Made by a program: the position numbers and the translations under genes. A stretch of 64,000 bases of DNA from Pisolithus tinctorius (lineage: Eukaryota > Basidiomycota > Agaricomycetes > Boletales > Pisolithaceae), in assembly GCA_024663395.1 (NCBI GenBank), contig JANFAH010000001.1, positions 310,001 to 374,000 on the forward strand, in the 5' to 3' direction. Positions 33,359 to 42,847 of this stretch are shown piece after piece. The stretch's first letter is position 1. Each line of letters opens with the position of its first letter. A model generated the notes under the pieces. The model saw nothing but the letters and a program-made list of their open reading frames with translations. It ran no database searches and was not told the DNA's origin.

Positions 33359-34321
33359 TCACCCAACTATCGCATCAAAAAGCAGTACATATCTGTTCCA
33401 GGTCCCTCCATTGAACGACAGGGAGCGCTTATTCGCGATGGGACACGTCGGCGTAGTGTGCTCGACCTCTTCCGAGGCTTTCATCCCGTTGAGGGTGATC
33501 AACCTTTTCGTGCATGCGAGTGAGGTGTGTGAAGGAAGAAGTAAAGAACGAATCTGAGAGCACTTACCACCCGACCATGCGACTTCTTCCCTCCCATTCC
33601 TTGCTCCCTTTGAACCTCGCGTACCCCGTAACGAGTTCTTGAAGGATAGGATGCAGCTAATCTTTTGCGCGTAGACGTAACTTGAGTGCGTCCATGAAGG
33701 TTATGAAGTTCTGTGCGTTACATGTTTAGTGCAAAGATCGAGCGTGCAGTGAGACGCGGAGAAGTGGGAAATAAGTGAGCAGAGTACCGAAGGATCTCCG
33801 TACCTGTGTCGTTTCAGCTATCCATTTTCCAGTCTCCGGACCAGCCTCGCTCGAATGTTCCACCGTAGCGGGTACCTCTACCTTGATCCTGTGTAACGCA
33901 GCAGGCGTATCGAGCTATGTCATCGCCGCACGTACGGAACAAGATCAAAACGTTGGGTGAAAGGAGAAAGAGGAGAATCGGGACTCACGCGATAGCGGGT
34001 CATGAACTCGATCGACGGGATCGAATCCTTGTCCAACTTGAGCATCGTCATATACTGCGACAACAACCTCGTGCATGCCGGCGAGTACCTCTCGTAGTAC
34101 ATCTTAGTATGTACAAGCTCCACATTGAAACGACCGATAGGATGGATGGAATGGGTAAATAGTGGTGGGACTCACTCAGCGGCAGTAATTGAATCGCGGA
34201 CGTATGCGCGTTCCAGAAAGTCCAGTGCGACTACAATACCGAAGAGCGCAGCTAGAAGAGAGTATTTCTCCCGTTCTGCGTTGGTGGTGTACAGTCGGAC
34301 GTCTTCGTCGAGGGACAGCAT
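33359..34321 (-). CDS. VPS28 copy 2, C-terminus replaced (chimeric)
   Basis: Exons in coding order 34321-34176, 34088-33989, 33914-33804, 33710-33568, 33503-33359; every splice site is conserved with the intact gene. The duplication breakpoint at 33476/33477 cuts exon 5 after codons for MKASEE; the frame then reads about 39 codons of what was the upstream region of the cerato-platanin gene and stops at 33359. The product would be 214 residues: a complete ESCRT-I core-binding N-terminal half but a C-terminal domain missing its last helix. One Glu codon is lost in exon 2. It could be a pseudogene, or a chimeric protein that competes with Vps28. Confidence 0.8.
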
Positions 34322-34567
34322 CATCGTGGTTACAGTACTCAGGAGGTGTAGTGACAAAGCTATGCCAACTCAGCAGTAGAATGTCAGGGGTATACGCCTG
34401 AGAATGAGATCCCCAGGAGTGATGGTAATAAGGCAGTTAGATAGACAGAGATGTCGTGACATCCACTAATGACAACATTGAAAGCATGGAGTCGTATCGT
34501 ATGCAGTCCGGGAATGACAAGGAAAAAGCGAGACTGGTATAAGTATATGTGCGGCCAGCACCGTCCA

Positions 34568-35920
34568 TCAAGCCTGTTGAGTACTTGCCACCGCTCTCTT
34601 CAACGCCTCCAGTTCTTGGAGCAACTTCGCATTTGCTTCCTCCACTGCCCGTGCCCTTTCCTCGGCTGCACGCCTTTCCTCCTCGGCCGCCTGCCTTTCC
34701 CGCTCCGCTGCCTGTGCCCTTTCTTCGGCTGCACGCCTTTCCTCCTCCGCCCTTTTCGCGGCTTCCTCCGCGGCCTGGCGTTGTTCACGTTCTCGCTGCC
34801 TCTGTTCCTCTTGCTGTTTGGGACATCATAAGCGCGGACAGTAAATAGAAATAAGAGATGAATTACCTCTCGTTTAAGTCTTTTTTGCTGTACAAGTTCT
34901 TCGAGTAAAGCAACCCGAGTTGTATAATACTGGGCACACACAGCATCTACGCTCTCCTTCCTAGAGACCGGCACCCGAGCCCATGTACCCGCTCGATTGT
35001 TCTTGGGAGCTCGCTCGGCACCCTCAAATATTGCATCGACAGCCTTAAACACAGTTTCGGCGAACCAGTAACATTGTGTTTTACGGATGTTGTAGTTGGG
35101 CTCGTGTTTCGAAGTCAGATGAACCAAAGTCGCCAGCTCATGTGCAGAAGGTTGATGATTTTCACGAAACTCTAGCGCGGAGATACTAGTAGCCTTCTCG
35201 CACCTCCGCTGCAGCTGTTCACCGGCTTGACTATCCCGGGTTGCCCAACTGGCGAGATCGTTGGCATACCGCCACGAGGAAATGGAAGCAAAAGAAGTGG
35301 TAAGTCCAGATGAATCCCTGTCCTTCCGTTTTCCCTTCCCGTTGGCCTTGTTAACTTCGCGCAAAGGCGGGCTGCTTTCGTCAGCACTACTCGCGGTGGA
35401 ATCTCCAGAGACATCTGGTGGGGTACCAACGACCACAGCAGTCTCTGGTGGAGCAGCTGGCGGCGTGACGGGCCCCGCCGAAGTATCTAATGGAGCAACG
35501 CCCTCGGTAGGTTGTGCGGCTGCTGCAGGATTGTCAACAGGTTAAGTCAATGAACTGAATATGAGAATGACCAAAATCACCTTTTGTCGAGTTCTGCTCA
35601 CCACGACCCCTCTCAACAATGACAATAGCGACGTGCTTTCTGTCGGGGGAGAGGACGTTAAACTGCAGGAATTCATGTTCTTCCTTCCCACTCAGGTTTT
35701 TATACCACCCAACTTCGGTGACGGAACAATCCAAGGTGGCCTCACATTCAAGGATACCAAGGTACCAGTCCTCGATGGGAGAGAAGGCAAAGGAGGATCG
35801 TTCTAACTCAGTGAACAAACTTCTGATCTTGGGAGGTTCCGGGGCCATTCCGAATATGCGAACGAGTCTTCGGAAATACCTGAGTAGTTTTCTGAACATG
35901 GATGTCGCGTGAAGAGCCAT
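34568..35920 (-). CDS. Unknown-function gene copy 2, His/Cys motifs and coiled-coil tail
   Basis: Exons in coding order 35920-35581, 35522-34867, 34807-34568; 411 residues. Same architecture as copy 1 at 5566-6961: basic N-terminus, a domain with EHEFLQF (His82) and HVAIVIVERG, a Ser/Pro linker with SADESSPPL, a domain with SAHELATLV and TQCYWF (Cys264), and an 80-codon coiled coil (copy 1 has 103). The final 40 or so codons are nearly identical between copies, whereas the two domains look only about 40-50% alike at the protein level. Splice positions are the same. Intact, so probably functional or recently so; function unknown. Confidence 0.7.
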
Positions 35921-37311
35921 ATTTATATAGGACGGGGTCGTGGTAGGTTGGCTGGAGTTGCGGCTGGAGTTTCCTCTCCTTGAGCCTGAACACAACAGTC
36001 ACCAGTACCATGTGCACAGCTCTTGATTACATAACGCAGTTGGAGTAACTGACGTTATACCTGGTATAGCAACAATAACGATGGCCATCTCAGCAAGTAC
36101 CCTTATTGTAACCTATCAGTCGACCATCCATTCGCAACACGGTGTACACGTAATATTTCAGTGTTGTACAGGGCCTGAGAAAGGAGTGGTACAAAGAATA
36201 TCTCCTTGGGCAGCAAGTTAATTCTCACAGACATATACACTACACTGGATCCAATTGTGTCAACTGCAGAGGATGAGAGCGCGAGCAATGGACGGATGTC
36301 AGGATCTAAACTATGGTATCAGGAGGTAATCCCCTGGGACAAGGAAACTCGCGGATGGCACGAAAGGCCGCGGACATCGGAGGCCCATCTTGTTGCTACG
36401 GAGACATTGTATAATGTACCGATTGCAACCCAGCGAACAAGGAGCGGGAGAGGTATGTATGTCGTGTGTGCCATGGGCGGGTGATCGTGTTACTTACATC
36501 AATTCAAGTGAAAATAAAAGAAAACAAAAAAAAAAACACCAGTGAGCAGGAGAGATCCGAAGGCTGCCGCCGCAGGGTAAAAAGTACAAGGACTGTTCGT
36601 AAGACGCTCGACGATGGCACAAGTCATGTATGAGATTGCTTGTGGTTCAGACTAGGCATCTGATCAACGCGGTATCCATAGGAAACGCCGGAGAATGAGT
36701 AGCATGCCATCGAAGTTGCACCGCTTCACGGTCTCTCGTGCATCTAGGGGATAAAAAGAACAAGTCCACGGTGTGTGCACAATTGCGTTTCGATGGAGAT
36801 ATGTACATAACATGGTGAGAACCCAGGGTCCGAACCCAATCCTTCGAGAAGGACATGCCTGGTAGGGAATCCGATTTGGAATCGATATGGCATGCTGGGA
36901 CAAGGACGGTTCGTAATATTAAACTGTAACGATAAGAATTCCCTCCAGAAAAAACGCCACTTCGGTGCCTCCATACCGATCTACGGTACGAAAATACTGT
37001 CATGCTGCATGGCTACAGCCTGTGCATGTCTCAGGAATGTCGATCAATGGAAGCTCGGCATCGAGAACAAAAAACTCACTTACCGCATATGCATCGACTT
37101 TGTAACTCACAAAACTGAGTCGCAATTTACGGATAGAACATCCTAGGTCACAGGCAGAAGAGTTGAAGCGTCGCTGCTGGACGTGGACCAGTCAGTCACG
37201 AGTGATTCTCAGGCATACGACTCTCAACAACGTTTCAACTACGAAAGACGTGAAAATCAAGGTTCAGATGGTCCTAAGAGCGGATGCTCAGCATCCATTT
37301 CAGCCCGCTTC
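35921..37311. other. Duplicated non-coding stretch of unit 2
   Basis: Counterpart of 6962-8409. Divergence is high next to the unknown gene and falls to near-identity by about 36650. No recognisable gene; the same overlapping minus-strand frames occur as in unit 1. Confidence 0.5.
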
Positions 37312-37634
37312 TCAATTTCGCATGCGATGACAACGTAAATTCGACAGATGCATCGCGGTCGCGTTGGCCGTCCGTACCCATACGTAACAGAGTGACAATC
37401 CCCACAATTGGGGTGTTCCAGTCGCCGATGGTCGGCGCATCCTAGAAGTGACGGAATTGGGGGAACGAACTAAGAGTGGCATACCCTTTTGTTTTACGAC
37501 CGTAGACCCACCAGAGCAGGCGAGATTGAGGAGGGGATAGTTGCATCGCCATAGAAAAATAGTCACTGGCGTCGAAGACGAGGGAGGCGGTCGTCTGCGC
37601 AATAATCAAGGGGGAGAAAGTGGAAGTACAGCAT
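37312..37634 (-). pseudogene. Decayed cerato-platanin copy (unit 2)
   Basis: Near-identical to the pseudogene at 8410-8732, with the same loss of frame relative to the intact gene. It confirms that the copy was dead before the duplication. Confidence 0.7.
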
Positions 37635-38657
37635 CATAGTCTCTGAGAAATGGGACTTGTTTCGATCGTTGGGATCAGCTCGGATGGGGCGTCAAGCCTA
37701 GTAGACGGTGGGAGGGAGAGTTTGACAGCGTCTCAATTTCATGGCTGTCAGTGCTCAATCAGCGTATGGGATTCAGAGATTGTTTTCCAGGGAATTTCAT
37801 GGATACAACAGAGATAGCATGCCCAAATCACCGTAGACAGCCTCCAGAAGGTTGCGCTCGAAGGAAAAATTGTACTCGTTCAACAGATTGTGTAAGCAAG
37901 CTGAGGCTATGGCGGCGCCGCGTCCTTCGAAGTTCCCAACCTTACATCCACATCCTGCTTATGATAGATGTATCGACTGGACGTTCGACCCAAGAAAATA
38001 CGGAAATCACCTACCGCGGAAGGCAAGGTTGTCGCCAGTACGTGTCATGTCTCGCTGGCATCGGAAATTAACATCGCAGCCAGGCTGAGAAAAAAGTCGT
38101 CGACAACACGCGTCGTAGCTGTATTGGGTGGCTATTGTCTCGCTGACCTGCTAGTTCTCCCGTCGAAGTCACATGCCTTTACTGCAAGGACGAGTGCAGT
38201 TGGAGGGCCGTGCATGACGAGCAGTTCAGTGCTGCTGCGGTGTGTTCCCATTTTAGTTTCGAGCCCGTGGCGGTCACCCCTTCTCGTCCTCTGCATATTG
38301 GACGTAGCTCATCCCAAGGCCGAAGAGCTCTGCGCAAATCGTCGCTTTTGTGCGACCCCATCAAAAATTAGAGTGGTCAACTCGTTGATCAGGAAACGAC
38401 CGCCACAGGTTGATCGCTTGCCCACTGAACTCTCGCTACGTGTTAGGTACCCAAGCAGAGCCTTGTAAGGGGAAGCAAGATGTCGGTACAGCGCTGCGCG
38501 GTTGGAAGGATATCGAAGCTCCCAACCCCGCGGGGCTACATCGGGCGTGTGACGACAACAGCATAGCAGTCTAGGAGACCCGTTTAAAGAGGAGCGGGTG
38601 TCACCTAATCAACGTGCTGGATTGGTCGATACTGCGGTTCACGACCCAAGCCGAAGG
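37635..38657. other. Unit 2 sequence containing the Gypsy-1 empty site
   Basis: Continuous here, while in unit 1 Gypsy-1 splits it after the CCAAC ending at about 37940. A 166-codon plus-strand frame (37968-38468) parallels 31028-31609 in unit 1 but resembles nothing known. Confidence 0.5.
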
Positions 38658-38666
38658 TGGACTGCA

Positions 38667-38668
<2 letters not shown>

Positions 38669-38697
<29 letters not shown>

Positions 38698-39279
38698 CTC
38701 TGTATTAAAGTGCTTGAGGACGTAGTTGTCCTATGTTGCACTATTCTAGCGAGTGTTAAAGACTACATAGGGCCCCCTGTGGCCCGCCTTTCCCTACAAA
38801 CGAGTGAATGCCCTGATGGCAGGGTCGTAGACCCCCCATCAGTCTGCCGTTCCCGCCGGCCGTTTTAGACACTCCGTCTTAAAGTAGGGAAGGCTTAGGA
38901 CTTTGACTAGTCGTTTAAACTCTTTCTACACTGATACTGGCAGCCTTGTGGCCAGCAGGTGCGTTGGAGGGCGCGTGCTCCTACGTCCGTTTGTTTGAAG
39001 TCTGTTTTGTAGTTATTCGGGACGTGGGTGATGTGGGTTGGGTGGAGAGGATGGGTGTGGGGGCACGTTGCTGTGCACTGCCGGGGGGGAGGATAGTTCT
39101 GGGTGATTGCAAGGCGTGTGATTTGGGTGGGCGAGGGGAGGAGTCGTGGAAGTTGGTGGGTTATGACGTTTGCACGTCAGGCAAGGGTGCCTGTGAGCGC
39201 GGTTGTGTTTGTTGCGTCAGGCGTGTTTTTGTGTCCGTTTGTTGTGGGGGCCTGTGCGCTGCGTTATCGGATGTTACAG
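38669..39279 (-). other. LINE-1 3' UTR with poly(A) and covarying hairpin
   Basis: Non-coding 3' end of LINE-1. A hairpin lies at 38813-38842: outer stem CTGATGG with CCATCAG, inner stem GGGTC with GACCC, loop GTA. The equivalent in LINE-2 (52549-52579) keeps both stems with two compensatory pair changes. The T tract at the left edge is the poly(A) tail. Confidence 0.75.
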
Positions 39280-39890
39280 CTACTGTGTGTATACCTCACC
39301 AAAGACGTTTTGTAATTGTTTGGTTCTTGATACGTACTTGAGGAGTTGTGATTGAGTGTTTTGGTTGGATAGTAGGAATGAGAGAGACGTGGCGTCTCTG
39401 CCTAGTGCGTTTCTCAGCGCGTGACGTTCTCTATCGTATCTGGGGCACTGGAAGAGGAAATGGTGCACGTCTTCTGGGGCGGTTTCTCCGCATTGTAGGC
39501 ACATGGGGGTGTCGCTGCGCTTGAGTCTGTGGAGGTGCTTGTTGAGGGGGATGTGGCCAGTGCGGAGTTGGATTATGAGGCCCGTTTGCTTTTTAGATAG
39601 CGATGCGGTTAACTTGTCGAATGATGTGCCAGGGAGGCCTGGGTCGATGTGTGATATGCGGTTGTAGTGGGGGGATTTTTTCCATAGTCTGACCCACCGG
39701 GTCTTCTGTTTCGCAGCGTGGTTTTGTTTGAGGGTGGATACACTGCAGGGCAGCCGGTCTCTCAACGGAGGGGGTAGTTCGTTCATGGGGCTACTGGACT
39801 CTGCTCCCTTCGCCGCTAGTTTTGCCTCCCTATCTGCTAGCTCGTTTCCCTCAACGTCCATGTGTCCTGCTATCCAGTGGGTTGTGACGT
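39280..39890 (-). CDS. LINE-1 ORF2, C-terminal part (RNase H end and zinc finger)
   Basis: Starts at the Gypsy-3 junction. It holds the end of RNase H (HWIAGHMDVEGNELADREAKL), a basic linker and the terminal Cys/His cluster (CLQCGETAPEDVHHFLFQC) typical of fungal Tad-like ORF2 proteins. Intact to its stop at 39280. Confidence 0.88.
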
Positions 39891-40515
39891 TGTAGGAAAA
39901 GTCCAAGTAGCTGTATAACACGAGCTAGATGGCTTAGATAACAACAATAAAAAAAATGAAGGGAACGAATTGTTCGTCCCAAGGGATCCTGGACTGTCGG
40001 GACTAGAAGGAGAGACCCAGCGCTTTGTAGCGGTAGTGTTTCGTGGCGTGCGCGGCGTGGTCCGCGGAGTAGTACTAGCGATGCGAGCGGTGCGAGCGGT
40101 ATACGTAGTTCGTGCGCGGCGGAATGCGAGATGTGCGGTGTAGACAAAGTGGAAAGAAACTCGTGGTGACCTTCCGAGTGCCAAAAGGTATCCTTCTGTA
40201 CCTAAGTACAGGGCTTTATAGTCCGGACAAACCCGGAACCTAAGTAAGACAGGGTACAGTAAAGGAAAGTCGCGCGACAGCGTGTACACAGAAGACAGGC
40301 CAAACTGAGGCCGAGGGTATACTACAAGCACTAAAGGAATAGAGACCGTGATAAGAGAAGGAGTCCGAGGAAAAACAACAACCGGAGCACAGCGGCCGTG
40401 GGTATAGCATTGCGCGAGAGGGAGCGAGGGCGCGGGAAGGTAGCGTGCGAACAATGGTGAACGCGAGAGGGGAGCGGACGTAACAGTAGTCACGGAACGG
40501 TTAATGATAGGGGCT
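39891..40515 (-). repeat. Gypsy-3 3' LTR
   Basis: 625 bp including the extra 9-bp unit. The last two plus-strand bases (CT) differ from the partner (TA); CA would be the canonical end, so the boundary is uncertain by 2 bp. Confidence 0.85.
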
Positions 40516-40540
40516 TATGCGTCCAGGGAATGCGGATTCC

Positions 40541-40584
40541 TCACACCTGCGGGGGACTTAGATGCTGACCGTCCCCGGTCAGCC
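40541..40584. repeat. 45-bp hairpin repeat, copy A, beside the antisense gene
   Basis: Similar to 42670-42714. It holds TGCGGGGGACTT and then the hairpin 40564-40583 with a perfect 8-bp stem, GCTGACCG pairing CGGTCAGC. It lies between the 3' LTR and the start of the antisense gene. Confidence 0.8.
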
Positions 40585-40856
40585 ACGTGGCGCGGAGGAC
40601 ATAAATAGCTTGCCGCGTGGTGATGGCAACGGTGTGGTGCCGAGGGTTCGAGAACACCGGATGATTCCGCGTGGAAGCGAAGGAAGCATAGAGCCGAGGG
40701 ACGCGAGAAGGCCGTTGAATATCGCGTATAGGCGTCCGGACCGATGACATAAGCGCCTCATGGCCGCTAAGTATATAATTGTTAGTGCGCGGCTCAAACC
40801 TTCGCATCGACTTGATTCTTCCCCTCCCTCCATCCATCGCATCTAATACTCTCACC

Positions 40857-41973
40857 ATGTCCGCCAACCGTGCCCCCCGTCTGTCCCAGCTCGTACGCGC
40901 GGCCACCCCTGACCCGATCGAAGCGGAGAAGACCGCATTAAAGGCGAAGTTCGTCGCTGCCTCCGCGGCTCTGGTCGCTGAGGCGAGGTGCCTCCCGGAT
41001 GACAAGGAGGAGCTTTGGGAGGAGAAGGTCATGTGGATGCGCCGATGGGAGGAGAGAACAGTAAGTGGGCAAGCCGTCGGAGACCCGCGGTACTGACTGT
41101 CTTCTAGGGGGAGGTGTACCCCATCGTCGAGCGCGGGCAAGAACTGGGCATTGACACCAAGATAGACGCAGCGGATGGACCCGCTATCGCAGAGGCCGAT
41201 GAGGCCTACGAGAGGTGGGTGGCCGAGGAGATTGCGCGCGGAAAGGCCGACGAGGACGTGCGGATGGGCGAGGAGGCTGCGCAGGCTGTCGGCGAGCAAG
41301 GTGCGAGTGTCGCAGTGCCGGTGGTGACAGAGAAGATGTCGCATGTTGAGGTCATAGCCCGGCCGGTTCGAAAAGTGAGTGCGCGGGTTGTATGGTGGTG
41401 CGATAACGGCTGACACCGGAGTCTCAAGCGATCGCGGCAGACTATTGCTGAAAGCGAGGACGAGGACGAGCCGAAGATCAACGTCCCACCCGGTTCGATT
41501 CTCCACAAGGTGCCCTGCGCGCGTTGTCTGGTCAGGAACGCTGCGTGCACGGGTCCTGCCGGCCGCACATGCAATGGCTGCGCACGGATGAAGCAAAGGT
41601 GCGAGAAGTCGACGAAGGCCGCGGGGAAGAGAGCGCAGGCGGGCACCTCGGTCGGTAAGTAGTGTCTTCATCTCGGGAGGTGCGGAACTAACGGTCCGCA
41701 GCCCAAGCCTCGAAGACCGCGAAGGCCGGCCCTTCCAAGAGGACCGTTGACGACGACGACGACGACGACGACGTGGAAGTGGTCGAGAGCCACACGCACG
41801 CGAAGGGGAAGGCGCCTGTGCGCAGTCGGCTCGATGCCAGGGTCGCGGCCGACCTCTCCCAGTCGCTGAGGCTGCTTCGTGCCGAGGCCGCGGAGTCGCA
41901 GGCCGCATACCTTCGCCTGCAGGTGTGCGTCGATCAACTCGCCGAAGCTCTGGAGAAGATTGGGGTAGAGTAG
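40857..41973 (+). CDS. Antisense spliced gene in Gypsy-3, Zn(II)2Cys6-type protein
   Basis: Exons 40857-41060, 41108-41374, 41429-41654, 41702-41973; introns 47, 54 and 47 nt, all GT...AG, phases join to 322 residues. Residues 187-215 have the spacing C-X2-C-X6-C-X7-C-X2-C-X6-C (PCARCLVRNAAC then CNGCARMKQRC), which fits the fungal Zn(II)2Cys6 binuclear cluster, a DNA-binding domain of fungus-specific transcription factors. An acidic helical N-terminal region precedes it. After it come a run of eight Asp and a C-terminal Leu/Ala-rich helix likely to form a coiled coil. A TATA-like TATATAA lies about 80 bp upstream. It is opposite in sense to gag-pol and bounded by two hairpin repeats. It could be a captured host gene or a fixed accessory gene of this family. 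Confidence 0.8.
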
Positions 41974-42669
41974 GAATGTTTGTATTTAGTTCAGATTCGT
42001 TGCATTGTCCTATCCGCATGTCAGCGCGTACCGCGCTAAATATACCGCTTTTCTTGCTTCTGCGCGAATTTGCGAACGACTCGAAATGCTTGGTGATGTC
42101 CCGCGGGATAGTGCGGCCGCTGTAGGATATGATGCGCGGGGTACCGCCCGACTTGTCTTCTTCGTGCGACTTTTGACTTCTCTCAACGGTAAGTCCTCGT
42201 GAAATGATCTTGATGGTAGGATGTGACGGATTCTCGAAGAGGAAGCGAAGGGACTGTTTATTGGGTAGCTGGGACGGTTTTTGTGTGTCAATTGTAAGGA
42301 GACAGAAGGAGGGTTGAAAGAAAAACAGATCAAGGGGCGCATGCTGACTGCGCGATCGAAGAAGAAATGCGCGGAGTGATTGCAAGTCTCCGCGGTGTAG
42401 AGCGGCCGAGGACTGCATCAGCGAGACTAGTAAGAGAGATAGGAGAGGCGTTGTTTTGGCTATATACTTATTCGGTGTTTTGTTATTTTTCTGGACGGTT
42501 TTGGACTTTTTGTAAGCAGTTTTTATGTTTTTTGAGCGAGGACTAGCTATCAGTAGAATCACCGGACGAAACCCGGGGTGGAATAGAGGTCTCCGGACGA
42601 AACCCGGGGTAAAACAGATAAAAGGAAACGAACTATGTCTGATATCGGGTGGATCAAGTGGTATGCTGG
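41974..42669. other. Non-coding part of Gypsy-3 between antisense gene and pol end
   Basis: Presumed 3' UTR of the antisense gene and of Gypsy-3 pol. Contains a short direct repeat, CCGGACGAAACCCGGGGT, at about 42562 and 42593. A long antisense open frame crosses this region, but it is of poor composition. Confidence 0.5.
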
Positions 42670-42714
42670 TCACCCCTGCGGGGGACTTTGAACGCTGACT
42701 GTCCCCAGTCAGCA
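42670..42714. repeat. 45-bp hairpin repeat, copy B, beside the pol end
   Basis: Partner of 40541-40584. The hairpin at 42694-42713 has stem GCTGACTG pairing CAGTCAGC; relative to copy A, one C-G pair is T-A, a compensatory change that preserves the stem. Confidence 0.8.
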
Positions 42715-42847
42715 TGGGAGAAGGAACGAGTGTAGTAGGAGGAGCCGCGGGGAGGCGGGCGAGGCCACGGAAAGAGGTATGGGTATCGTGGGAGGAGAGG
42801 GTGAACAGCGCGATGGACAAACTGTGGATACTGGGAAGGACGGATAG

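Larger units (their letters stand above)
4195..33476. repeat. Tandem segmental duplication unit 1
   Basis: The left edge is where the sequence shared with units 2 and 3 begins (CTCTTCCGAGGCTTTC, inside VPS28 exon 5). The right edge is the base before the same string at 33477. After subtracting the Gypsy-1 stack and the solo LTR the unit is about 7.0 kb. Contents: VPS28, unknown gene copy 1, cerato-platanin pseudogene, intact cerato-platanin gene. Most aligned stretches look around 95-97% identical to unit 2 by eye, except the core of the unknown gene. Confidence 0.88.

Noticed and set aside
38669..38697. T tract as an intron polypyrimidine tract or assembly artefact
   Set aside because: Its position exactly between an 11-bp target duplication and the LINE 3' UTR identifies it as the poly(A) tail of a minus-strand LINE.
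40541..42820. 759-codon minus-strand open frame opposite the antisense gene in Gypsy-3
   Set aside because: It has no family resemblance, reads through introns and exons of the well-formed plus-strand gene alike, and is of low-complexity composition; a GC-rich shadow is the better explanation.
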